DNA of 64,000 nucleotides from the NCBI RefSeq assembly GCF_026339935.1, contig NZ_JAPEPX010000001.1, positions 3,362,001-3,426,000 on the forward strand. The letters are read 5' to 3'. The stretch is from Streptomyces sp. NBC_01551 (lineage in GTDB: Bacteria > Actinomycetota > Actinomycetes > Streptomycetales > Streptomycetaceae). The notes beneath the pieces were generated by a model. That model saw only the letters and a list, made by a program, of their open reading frames with translations. It did no database searches and was not told the DNA's origin. A program made the position numbers and the translations under genes. How positions within the stretch are numbered: position 1 is the first letter of the stretch; each line of letters begins with the position of its first letter. Below, one piece after another: positions 41,263 to 48,699 of the stretch.

Positions 41263-41933
41263 GGCCGCTCCCCGATGACGTGCAGGCCGTGGTCTTCGAC
41301 TGCGACGGGCTGCTGGTCGACACCGAGGTCTGCTGGACGCGCGCGGAGACGGCCATCTTCGCCGCACACGGCCACGGGTTCGGCCCGGAGCAGAAGGCGC
41401 TGGTGATCGGCCGCACCCTGGCCGCGGCCGGCGACGCGATGGCGGACTACTTCGGCCGCGCGGGCGCGGGCGGCGAACTCGCCGCCGAACTCCTGGACGG
41501 GGTGCGCCGGGAGCTGGCGAAGGGCGCCGACGCGCTGCCCGGCGCGGTGGAGCTGGTGAAGGCGTGTGCGGCGGCCGTCCCGGTGGCGGTGGCCAGCAAC
41601 AGCCCGCGCGAACTGCTCGACACGGCGCTCGCCTCGGCCGGACTCGCCGGCTTCTTCCCGGTGTCGTTCGCCGCCGACGAGGTGGAATCGGCCAAACCCG
41701 CGCCCGACCTCTACCTCGCGGCGTGCGCCGCGCTGGGCGCGGATCCGGCCAGGTCGGTCGCCTTCGAGGACTCCGCCACCGGCATCGCCGCCGCGCGCGC
41801 GGCCGGGCTGTACGTGGTGACCGTACCGTCGTTGAGCGGCGCCGAGCTGGATCACGACCTGCTGGCCGGATCCCTCGCGGAGCCCGGTCTGGTCCGGTGG
41901 TCGCAGGGGCTCGGTGCGCGTGCCGGACGTTGA
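41259..41933 (+). CDS. HAD-family phosphatase
   Basis: A 224-residue HAD hydrolase of the beta-phosphoglucomutase/phosphoglycolate-phosphatase type. Motif I is VVFDCDGLLVDTE, motif II VAVASNSP, motif III lysine AKPAPDLYLAA, motif IV FEDSATGIAAARAAG. ATG at 41259 overlaps the NDK-like stop (ATGA). It probably removes phosphate from a small-molecule intermediate. Pairing with a kinase-like protein suggests a transient phosphorylated intermediate. Confidence 0.9.
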   Translation: MRPLPDDVQAVVFDCDGLLVDTEVCWTRAETAIFAAHGHGFGPEQKALVIGRTLAAAGDAMADYFGRAGAGGELAAELLDGVRRELAKGADALPGAVELVKACAAAVPVAVASNSPRELLDTALASAGLAGFFPVSFAADEVESAKPAPDLYLAACAALGADPARSVAFEDSATGIAAARAAGLYVVTVPSLSGAELDHDLLAGSLAEPGLVRWSQGLGARAGR

Positions 41934-42120
41934 CGATCCGATGGTCTGCCTGTGCATGCGGGTGTCGGAGAGCGAGCTGGTGGCCGCGGTCCGCGTCGGC
42001 AACCGGGACCTGCCGGCGATCCGGGAGGCCACCGGCGCCAACACCGGCTGCGGGGACTGCGCGCCGGACATCGAGGACCTGATCGATGCAGCTAGTTGCA
42101 GTGCACCCTCCGGAGGCTGA
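41914..42120 (+). CDS. BFD-like [2Fe-2S] protein
   Basis: A 68-residue protein with the bacterioferritin-associated ferredoxin pattern CLC near the N-terminus and CGDC near residue 50. Between them is a helix (SESELVAAVRVGNRDLPAIREATGA), giving the four cluster ligands. GTG at 41914 overlaps the HAD gene by 20 bases; ATG at 41941 would give a shorter form that keeps all cysteines. It is a plausible electron donor to one of the diiron or 2-oxoglutarate oxygenases of the cluster. Confidence 0.82.
   Translation: MRVPDVDDPMVCLCMRVSESELVAAVRVGNRDLPAIREATGANTGCGDCAPDIEDLIDAASCSAPSGG
42096..42105. promoter_or_regulatory. Possible weak third copy of the TGCA-N-TGCA element
   Basis: TTGCA-G-TGCA lies at the end of the BFD gene and 110 bases before the small exported protein gene. 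Its outer arms match the palindrome poorly, so this is only a candidate. Confidence 0.25.
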
Positions 42121-42215
42121 AAGCCCTAGGTGAATCGATCATTCATGCCTGACTGTGGGGATCCGCACGGCGAAGAGAATTCGCCAAAGATTTTTGCCAA
42201 AGTGGAGTGCCCCTC

Positions 42216-42392
42216 ATGTTCTCGTACACTTGTCGGCTTTCCCTCGCTGTCGCCACCGCCGCACTCGCCCTGATCTGCGTCCAGGCCGGGCAGCAGGCAC
42301 CTGCCCGCGTCCAGGCCGACGGCGCCGCGGTCGTCTCCGAGCCGGCCGTGGTCACGGGGTTCGCGGCGCCCGGGGACATCCGCTGGGACTGA
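42216..42392 (+). CDS. Small exported protein, function unknown
   Basis: A 58-residue product with a basic N-terminus (YTCRLS) and a hydrophobic stretch LAVATAALALICV that looks like a signal peptide with cleavage near QAGQQA. The mature part would be about 33 residues ending GDIRWD. ATG at 42216 has GTGGAG upstream; GTG at 42207 is an alternative start. It is followed immediately by a strong terminator hairpin. Nothing in the sequence shows function; a secreted peptide or quorum-type signal is possible. Confidence 0.55.
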   Translation: MFSYTCRLSLAVATAALALICVQAGQQAPARVQADGAAVVSEPAVVTGFAAPGDIRWD

Positions 42393-42401
42393 TCCCGAGC
42401 G

Positions 42402-42438
42402 GGGGACGCCGACGGCACCCCATGCCGTCGGCGTCCCC
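42402..42438. terminator. Strong bidirectional terminator hairpin
   Basis: A perfect 16-bp stem (42402-42417 with 42423-42438) around a CCCCA loop separates the plus-strand operon from the convergent LuxR-type regulator gene, whose stop is at 42455. Confidence 0.85.
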
Positions 42439-42454
42439 TTCCGCCGGCCTTTCC

Positions 42455-43504
42455 TCAGAGGGAGGGCTCGCCGGGCCCGGAGTCGGGGCCCGGCGACTCC
42501 AGCAGCCCGGAACGCTCGATGAGGACGCCCAGTTCGCAGCGGCTCCGCGCGCCCAGCTCCTCGTAGATCTTGGAGATGTGGGTCCGGCACGTCCGCACGC
42601 TCACCCCCATCCGGCGGGCGATGCTCTCGTCGGTCTCCCCCTCCGCGAGCAGCTTGACGATGGACAGCCGGATGTCGGACAGCATGTGCTGCACCTCCGG
42701 TGCCCGGTTCTGCGCCGAGAACGGGGCGGCGAGCATCCAGGCCCGCTCGAAGGCGCCGACCAGGAAGTCCACCACCGCGGGCTGGTACACGGCGATCGCG
42801 ATCTGCCGGTCGCTGCGCGCCGGGATGAACGCCACCTTGCGGTCGAAGATGATCAGCCGCTCGAAGAACTCGTCGAGCGTGCGGACGGCGCCGCCCGCCC
42901 GGACCACCTTGTTCACGTACTTGCGGGTGGCCGGATTGAACCGGGCGGAGTGCTGGTAGACCGTCCGCATCTGGACGCCGCGCTCCAGCATGGACTGCGT
43001 GGACCCCCAGGCCGCGGCGAGGCTCTCGGCGCTGCGGCCCCCTCCCGGCTGGGCCGTGAGCACCTCCTCCTGGCACTGCCCGGCCATCGACTCCAGCTCG
43101 GCGTTGATGGCCTCGATGCCGACGAACTCGCGGAACTCCCGGCCGTAGTCCGGTCCGTACTCCGCGTCCGCGTACACCTTCTGATAGCGCGTGAACTCCG
43201 TACGGACCTCGGAGACCTCGTGCTCCAGCTGCTCGATCTGGGTGTTCAGCGGCGCCAGCAGGTGCGAGACCGCGTCCCGCGGAGTGGAGATTCCGAAGCT
43301 CCCGTCATCCCCCTGCAGCGGCACCAGCAGCCGGTACTTGCACAGCCGCTCCACGGCCGTCGCCGTCCGCTCCGCGCTCCACCCCAGCACCTCGCTCGCG
43401 ATGGCCGGACGCAGTATGTTCTGACGGACCGACAGACGATAGAGCTCCTCTCCGTCGGCTTCCAAATCGTGCTCTTTTGGCTGGTCAAGGCCACTTTTGC
43501 GCAT
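42455..43504 (-). CDS. LuxR-type transcriptional regulator with TrmB-like N-terminus
   Basis: A 349-residue regulator. The N-terminal winged-helix-like part (YRLSVRQNILRPAIASEVLGWS, AVERLCKYRLLVPL) is followed by a coiled-coil stretch (LNTQIEQLEHEVSEVRTEF), a middle sensor-like domain and a C-terminal LuxR helix-turn-helix (LLAEGETDESIARRMGVS, RTCRTHISKIYEELGARS). The start is put at ATG 43504 because GGGGGAGGAAAAG precedes it; a longer frame from 43582 would run through the palindromic element. It likely autoregulates and controls genes sharing that palindrome. It lies divergent from the class III aminotransferase. Confidence 0.88.
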   Translation of the reverse strand: MRKSGLDQPKEHDLEADGEELYRLSVRQNILRPAIASEVLGWSAERTATAVERLCKYRLLVPLQGDDGSFGISTPRDAVSHLLAPLNTQIEQLEHEVSEVRTEFTRYQKVYADAEYGPDYGREFREFVGIEAINAELESMAGQCQEEVLTAQPGGGRSAESLAAAWGSTQSMLERGVQMRTVYQHSARFNPATRKYVNKVVRAGGAVRTLDEFFERLIIFDRKVAFIPARSDRQIAIAVYQPAVVDFLVGAFERAWMLAAPFSAQNRAPEVQHMLSDIRLSIVKLLAEGETDESIARRMGVSVRTCRTHISKIYEELGARSRCELGVLIERSGLLESPGPDSGPGEPSL

Positions 43505-43564
43505 CTTTTCCTCCCCCTGTTCCCCCCCTGTACCAATGACGATCGAAATTCGCCAGAGGTTCCG

Positions 43565-43583
43565 GAAGTTGCATTGCAGCATC
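43565..43583. promoter_or_regulatory. Palindromic operator between LuxR-type regulator and aminotransferase
   Basis: GAAGTTGCA-T-TGCAGCATC forms a palindrome matching 7 of 9 positions per arm, with the same TGCA-N-TGCA core as the site at 36027-36045. It lies in the 119-base divergent gap between the regulator (start 43504) and the aminotransferase (start 43624). Confidence 0.6.
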
Positions 43584-43623
43584 CGGGCCCCGACAGGTAT
43601 AGATCACTCATCGCGGCCGGACA

Positions 43624-45015
43624 ATGATTCGGCTGATGACCATGCCCCACATCACACAGCAGCCCCCTGTCCACGCCGCCGTCCCGGCCGCCCACGCCTC
43701 CGTCCCGGCCTTCCTGTCCGGCGGGGACTTCACCTACCGGTGGGACCCGGCACCCGTCTTCGTCCGCGCCGAGGGCATCCGGCTCCACGACGACCAAGGG
43801 CGCGTCTACCTCGACGCCGAGGCGGCGAACGGAACGGCCGGACTGGGATTCGACGCCGCCCTGGCCACCGAGGCCGCCCGCCGCGTCGCCGCCGTGCCCA
43901 CCCTGCCGTCCTTCTGCGAGTCCGCTCTGCGGCTCCGGGTAAGCCGCCGCCTCGCCGACCGGTTCGAGGCCGCGACGGGCGCCGCGGGCCGCGTCGCCTT
44001 CGAGCTCGGCGGCGCCCAGGGCATGGAACTGGCCATGCGGATCGTGGCCGCCAACCGCGGCAACGGCCCCGTGGTCACCTTCCAGGGCAGCTACCACGGC
44101 CGCAGCCCCTACACCGCGCAGCTGAGCGCGGACGCCCGCTACCGGGAGCTGCTCGGCAGCGGCTCCCTCGACGTCGTCCGGCTGCCCTACCCCGACTGCC
44201 GCCGCTGCCCGCACCGCACCGCGAGCGGCTGCAACCCGGCCTGCGCCGAGTCGGCGATCCGGCCGGGACGGGAGTCGGTCACCGGGGTCCCGGCGGCCGG
44301 GTCCCCCGTGCCGCTGGCCGCGTTCATCCTCGAACCCCTTCTGAACGTCGGTGGCATGGCGCTGCCCGACAGCGACCACCTGCGCCGGCTCGTCGACCAC
44401 TTCCGCTCGCTGGGCGCGCTCATCGTCGTCGACGAGATCTTCACCGGCATGTACCGCACCGGCCCCGAGTGGGGGTTCCAGCTCCACGGCATCGAGCCGG
44501 ACATCATCGTGGCCAGCAAGGGGCTCACCAACGGCCTCTCCGCGTTCTCCTGCGTCTGGGCCCGCGAGCCGCTCGCCGCCCCCGACGTGTTCCCGCCCGG
44601 CACCCACTCCTCCACCTACGCCGCGAACCCGTGGTCGCTCGCCGTCGTCGACACCGTCCTCGACCGCTACGAGGCCTGGGACGACCGGGAGGGGGCGGTC
44701 CGGGCACTGTCCGCCCGCCTGACCTCCATGGCCGAGGCCCTCGCAGCCGACCACCCCGTCATCGCGGCCGTCCAGGTCGTGGGCGCGGTCGCCCGGCTGG
44801 AGCTGAGCGGACCGTACGCGCCGCAGCTGCGCGCGATCGCCACGGACCGGGCCGCGACCGGGAAGCCCGGCCTGCTCCTCGCCAGTACCGGCATGGCCAA
44901 GGACGTACTGGCCCTCCACCCGCCCCTGATCACGACCGAAGCGGAGCTCGCGCTCATCCACGAGGGCCTGGACGAGGTGCTGCGCACCTTCGCGTCCCGG
45001 ACGCCGGCCGCGTAG
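43624..45015 (+). CDS. Class III PLP aminotransferase
   Basis: A 463-residue aminotransferase of the class III (omega-amino acid/diaminobutyrate) type. Motifs: HDDQGRVYLDAEAANG, TFQGSYHGRSPYT, VVDEIFTGMYRTG, and the PLP lysine near residue 299 in IIVASKGLTNGLSAF. A cysteine-rich insert, CRRCPH and CNPAC, near residues 195-210 is longer than usual and could bind metal. Start ATG 43624, with in-frame ATGs at 43636 and 43642; no strong ribosome site marks one. It is divergent from the LuxR-type regulator and likely under its control. It may supply a diamine-type amino acid or amine. Confidence 0.88.
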   Translation: MIRLMTMPHITQQPPVHAAVPAAHASVPAFLSGGDFTYRWDPAPVFVRAEGIRLHDDQGRVYLDAEAANGTAGLGFDAALATEAARRVAAVPTLPSFCESALRLRVSRRLADRFEAATGAAGRVAFELGGAQGMELAMRIVAANRGNGPVVTFQGSYHGRSPYTAQLSADARYRELLGSGSLDVVRLPYPDCRRCPHRTASGCNPACAESAIRPGRESVTGVPAAGSPVPLAAFILEPLLNVGGMALPDSDHLRRLVDHFRSLGALIVVDEIFTGMYRTGPEWGFQLHGIEPDIIVASKGLTNGLSAFSCVWAREPLAAPDVFPPGTHSSTYAANPWSLAVVDTVLDRYEAWDDREGAVRALSARLTSMAEALAADHPVIAAVQVVGAVARLELSGPYAPQLRAIATDRAATGKPGLLLASTGMAKDVLALHPPLITTEAELALIHEGLDEVLRTFASRTPAA

Positions 45016-45043
45016 CGCGCCGCAGAGAAAAGGACAGAGGGAC

Positions 45044-45091
45044 ATGACCGCCGCACACACCGCCGCTCCCGGCGGCGGGGTGGCGCGGTAG
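45044..45091 (+). CDS. Possible 15-residue peptide or truncated gene
   Basis: ATG at 45044 follows AAAAGGAC/AGAGGG and opens a 15-codon frame ending APGGGVAR. It sits 28 bases after the aminotransferase stop. It could be a leader peptide, the remnant of a lost gene, or chance. No homology is recognised. Confidence 0.25.
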   Translation: MTAAHTAAPGGGVAR

Positions 45092-45193
45092 AGCGCGACC
45101 GTGAGGCGCCGTCCGGCGCGGCTCCGGCCGCGCGGGCGGCGGTTTGGACAGGCTAGTGCCGTGACCGGGAACACCACCGAACCGGAGGCACAG

Positions 45194-46210
45194 ATGAGCC
45201 AGGCCGTACCGTTCACCACCGCCGAGATCCACGGGCTGCGCGACGCGCTCGGCGAGATCGTGGCCGACGGCGCCACCCCGGGAGGCGTCGTCGTCTGCGG
45301 TACGGCCGCCGGCGACCGCACCGTCCTGACGGCCGGGATCGTCTCCCCGTACACCAACCCGAAGGCTCCCGACGAGCACACGGTCTACGACATCGCGTCC
45401 CTGACGAAGGTCACGGCCACGGTTCCGCTCGTCGGCCGCGCCGTGTCCGCCGGGCTGCTCCACCTCGACGCCCCCGTAAGGGAGTTCCTGCCGCCTATGG
45501 AGGGCCGGACGCCGGGCGGGCAGGCCACCGTACGGCAGCTGCTCTCGCACACCTCGGGCCTGCGCGCGTCCACCCGCCTCGACCTCTACGACCTGACCGA
45601 GCGCCCCCTGTACGAGCTGATCTGCCACGAGCCCATGGAGACGCTCCCCGGCACCCACCGGTACGTCAACCGCGGTTTCATCCTGCTCGGCATCGCCCTC
45701 GCCCACGTCCACGGGGAGCCGCTGGACGGGCTCGCGGCCGCGCTGTGGGCCGGGCTGGGCATGGGCGGCACCGCCTACGGCCCGCTGGAGCAGTCGCCCC
45801 ACGTCGCGCCGACCGAGCAGCGCGACGGCCACGACCGGGTGTGGGGGGTCGTCCACGACGAGAACGCCGCCACGATGGGCGGCGTCGCCGGGCACGCCGG
45901 GGTCTTCGCGCCGGCCGCCGACCTCGCCACGTACGCCGAGCACCTGCTCGCCGGCGACGAGTGGTTCCGTGCCGGCCTGGTCCCGCAGGCCGAGATCGAG
46001 CCGGGCCTGCACCGCGGGCTGGGCTGGATCCTGGCCGCGGACGGCGCCGTCGCCTACCACCACGGCTTCACCGGCACCAGCCTCCACCTCGCCCCGGGCA
46101 CCGGCCGCTACGTGGCCGTCACCACCAACGCCGTGCACAACGCCGCTTCCCGCACCCGGATCGCCCCGCTGCGCGAGCGCGCGCTCAAGACGCTCTGTGC
46201 CACCGCCTGA
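45194..46210 (+). CDS. Serine hydrolase, class C beta-lactamase/esterase fold
   Basis: A 338-residue serine beta-lactamase-like hydrolase with SxxK in YDIASLTKVT near residue 70, a tyrosine motif RYVNRGFILLG (YxN) and a C-terminal HHGFTGTS (HxG). No signal peptide is seen, so it is probably cytoplasmic. ATG at 45194 follows GGAGGC. It has the same direction as the aminotransferase but is separated by 178 bases, and may be the last gene of the cluster. It could be an esterase, amidase or transacylase. Confidence 0.87.
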   Translation: MSQAVPFTTAEIHGLRDALGEIVADGATPGGVVVCGTAAGDRTVLTAGIVSPYTNPKAPDEHTVYDIASLTKVTATVPLVGRAVSAGLLHLDAPVREFLPPMEGRTPGGQATVRQLLSHTSGLRASTRLDLYDLTERPLYELICHEPMETLPGTHRYVNRGFILLGIALAHVHGEPLDGLAAALWAGLGMGGTAYGPLEQSPHVAPTEQRDGHDRVWGVVHDENAATMGGVAGHAGVFAPAADLATYAEHLLAGDEWFRAGLVPQAEIEPGLHRGLGWILAADGAVAYHHGFTGTSLHLAPGTGRYVAVTTNAVHNAASRTRIAPLRERALKTLCATA

Positions 46211-46263
46211 CCTGGGAGTTTGCGGGAGCGATCGTGGTGGCCGCGCGGCATCCCGACCGGTCA

Positions 46264-46317
46264 GTCCGGGATCCGGTCCGGGATCCGGTCCGGGATCCGG
46301 TCCGGGATCCGGTCCGG
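46264..46317. repeat. 12-base tandem repeat, 4.5 copies
   Basis: The unit GTCCGGGATCCG repeats head to tail four and a half times without change. Each unit contains the palindrome GGATCC. It lies between the serine hydrolase stop and the next convergent gene and marks the border of the biosynthetic region. It may act as terminator/structured RNA or be a slippage product. Confidence 0.8.
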
Positions 46318-46332
46318 AGGTCCAGCCCGGCC

Positions 46333-46572
46333 TCAGTCCAGCGGCTCGGTCCTGCCGTCGGGGTGGATGAGCAGCCGGATCGCGCCGCCGTAGCGGTCGT
46401 CGGTGATGACCGCCGGGGTGGGCGCGCCGAGCTGCTGGGCGCGCTGCTGGAGGATGCCGATCACGACGTCCTGGATGTCGCCGAAGGGCGGGGCGGTCAC
46501 GGGAACGCCGTCGATCAGGCCCGCGTGGTGGGAGAAGACGCGGACTTCGGCGGCCGGATAGGTGGGCTGCAA
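46333..46572 (-). CDS. Small conserved-looking protein, function unknown
   Basis: A 79-residue acidic protein (starting LQPTYPAAEVRVF when TTG at 46572 is used; GAAAGG lies upstream). It contains VPVTAPPFGDIQDVVIGILQQRAQQL and ends HPDGRTEPLD. No domain is recognised. It lies 11 bases after the WhiB-like gene on the same strand and is probably co-transcribed with it. Confidence 0.55.
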   Translation of the reverse strand: MQPTYPAAEVRVFSHHAGLIDGVPVTAPPFGDIQDVVIGILQQRAQQLGAPTPAVITDDRYGGAIRLLIHPDGRTEPLD

Positions 46573-46583
46573 GGCGCGGCCTT

Positions 46584-47957
46584 TCAGGTGTTCGGGGCGG
46601 CTTCGCCGGCGGACGGGGGGTTCGCGGTGTACGTACCGCGCGAGACCCGCCGCAGCCGGCCTGACTTGACCATGGCGGACAGGGCGTTGCTGACCGACTT
46701 CGCCGAGTCCTGGTACGCGCCGGGCGGCAGGGCCCGCACCACGTCCTGGCCGGTGAAGTGGCCGGGGAAGGAGGCCACCGCCGTCTCCACGGCCCGGCGC
46801 AGGCTGGGGGTGGTCCAGGAGGCGAGCCCGCTCGCGCTCGCGGTGGCGCCCTGCGGGACGTCGTGGTGGCTCCCGGCGGGGTCCTGGAAGCGGGGCGCGA
46901 GGACCTCGTACTGCTCCAGCCGGGAGCCGAGCTCGCGCACCGAGGAGAGTACGGACGCCAGCTCGGGGCCGTGCGGGACGCCGCCCGGGGACGTGCTGTC
47001 GGGGGCGGTAACGAGCACCGCCGTGATGGCCTCGACGCGGCGCAGCGAGTCCGCCAGGCGGCGCAGCAGGGGTTCGAAGATGTCCTGGCGCAGTGCGGCG
47101 ACGGGGTCGCTGGTCGCGAGCTCGATGCTGACGGACCCGGTCAGGCTGCTGTCCGCGGCCGCGGCCGGGTACGCGGTGTCGTCGTCGCCGGCCGCCGTGC
47201 GCCACGACTCCAGGCTCAGGCGGGTCTGTCCCACGGCGACGAGGAGTTCGGGCGTCGGCGCGGCGGACGGGGTGTGCGCGAGCATCCCCGCGAGCTGCTC
47301 GGTGACCCTGAGGATGAGCAGCGTGGCGTGCGCCAGCGGACCGAGCACGGTCTTCTGTATGGCGAGAGCCGGATCACCGAGCGAGTAGGTGATCCGTTCG
47401 CCTGCCGGGGCCGGGGCGGCCATCGTCGATACCTCGTCTGTGTTGACGCGCTGGCGGCGGTGTGCCGGGAAGCGCTGTGCCGGGTCCTGCCGCGCCGCCA
47501 CCAGCGATCCCCTGGCCGGATGGGACGGCCGGCGCGTCCGGTGCTCCTGGAGGGCGCTGAAGGCGTCCAGTACGGCGTTGGCCTCGATCATGTCACCTGC
47601 CGCGACGGCGGCGACGACCGCGGATGTCAGACGTCCCTGGCTGTCGCCGATGCCCAGTCGCCTGCGGATCCAGCGCCGCTCCTGCTCGGTGGTGGCGGCG
47701 GCGTAGCCACCCGGATCGGACCGGACGACGAAGGTCTGCAGGCACTCCGCCCACAGCGGGCAGGAGGAGCAGAGCTGCCGGGCGGCGTGGGCGAGCGCCT
47801 GGCTCCGGCGGGTCTGGAAAGGGAGTTCGGGAGTCCCCGCGGGCGGGTTCTCCAGGAGGGGCTGTCCGAATATGTCCGGTCGCCGTTGGCAGGGCAGGGC
47901 TGTGGTGGTGGCCGGTTGTATGGATCCCGGCAGGGTTCTGTGTGCTGTCATCGCCAT
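46584..47957 (-). CDS. WhiB-like domain fused to a C-terminal winged helix
   Basis: A 457-residue protein. The N-terminal 130 residues are WhiB-like: a first Cys in ALPCQRRPD, then CSSCPLWAEC (C-x2-C-x5-C), and a GGYAAATTEQERRWIRRRLG turn with basic helix. The spacing from the first Cys to the second is 39, longer than usual. A low-complexity middle follows. The last 70 residues (RAVETAVASFPGHFTGQDVV, SVSNALSAMVKSGRLRRVSRGTYT) look like a winged helix. ATG at 47957 is in front of a GGGGGA tract. It is likely a transcription factor with an iron-sulphur cluster, perhaps for the adjacent secretion-like genes. Confidence 0.75.
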   Translation of the reverse strand: MAMTAHRTLPGSIQPATTTALPCQRRPDIFGQPLLENPPAGTPELPFQTRRSQALAHAARQLCSSCPLWAECLQTFVVRSDPGGYAAATTEQERRWIRRRLGIGDSQGRLTSAVVAAVAAGDMIEANAVLDAFSALQEHRTRRPSHPARGSLVAARQDPAQRFPAHRRQRVNTDEVSTMAAPAPAGERITYSLGDPALAIQKTVLGPLAHATLLILRVTEQLAGMLAHTPSAAPTPELLVAVGQTRLSLESWRTAAGDDDTAYPAAAADSSLTGSVSIELATSDPVAALRQDIFEPLLRRLADSLRRVEAITAVLVTAPDSTSPGGVPHGPELASVLSSVRELGSRLEQYEVLAPRFQDPAGSHHDVPQGATASASGLASWTTPSLRRAVETAVASFPGHFTGQDVVRALPPGAYQDSAKSVSNALSAMVKSGRLRRVSRGTYTANPPSAGEAAPNT

Positions 47958-48081
47958 GGAAGAAGTCCCCCGATGTGATCTGTAACCACCGGGGACTCTA
48001 GAACAAGCGAATTGGCAACGGCAAAGCCGTCCCAAGTGAAGGGACTCTCGCGCATCGGACGGAAACTGACCGGCCATTACC

Positions 48082-48699
48082 TCACCGTGCGTCCGAATCG
48101 GCGGCCGACGCGGCCCGACGGGCCCTCAGGCCCTTCACCTGCCCCACCCGCCGGCGCACCACGGCGAGCCCGCCCCCGCGCGCCGCCAACAACCCGACGG
48201 TGCACAGGAACCCGAGCGGAACGGCGGCGGGCGGCAGGAGCATCCCCACCCCGGAGACGACGACCAGCAGCATGTCGCCCATCACCACGGTGACGCCCCG
48301 CCGCCCGGGGTGCTCCTTGACCATCCAGGCGCCCAGCAGCACCATCCCGGCGAGCGCCCAGTAGCCGAACACGGCCTGACCGCTGAACATCCCACTGGCC
48401 GACCCGCGCGCCATGTCCCCGGCGGCCGCCAGGTACCCGGTCATCGCGACGGTGACGACCGTCGAGGCGAGCGCGAGCAGCAACTGCCCGCGCCGACGCA
48501 GCAGCCAGAGCATCGCGGAGAGGACCAGCAGCCCGGAGACGGTGACGAACGAGGCCATGCTGGACGAGGCGAGCATGAACAGCGTGTACGCGCCGGCCAG
48601 CCCGAAGACGATCCGGCGGAGCAGCTTTACGGCCCACGCGTCGTCGCGCTCCTGGCGCAGGAACCGACGTACGGAGTCGAGGGAGGGGCGAGGGATCAT
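48082..48699 (-). CDS. Membrane protein of the conjugation-like locus
   Basis: A 205-residue protein with a short basic N-terminus and about five hydrophobic segments (for example VFGLAGAYTLFMLASSSM and GLLVLSAMLWLL) and a basic C-terminal tail. ATG at 48699 overlaps the stop of the preceding gene (ATGA). Not assignable to a family by eye. Its place at the end of the T4SS-like gene run suggests it belongs to that apparatus. Confidence 0.7.
   Translation of the reverse strand: MIPRPSLDSVRRFLRQERDDAWAVKLLRRIVFGLAGAYTLFMLASSSMASFVTVSGLLVLSAMLWLLRRRGQLLLALASTVVTVAMTGYLAAAGDMARGSASGMFSGQAVFGYWALAGMVLLGAWMVKEHPGRRGVTVVMGDMLLVVVSGVGMLLPPAAVPLGFLCTVGLLAARGGGLAVVRRRVGQVKGLRARRAASAADSDAR

Noticed and set aside
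42455..43582. Longer start (43582) for the LuxR-type regulator
   Set aside because: It would place coding sequence across the palindromic operator. ATG at 43504 has a much better ribosome site.
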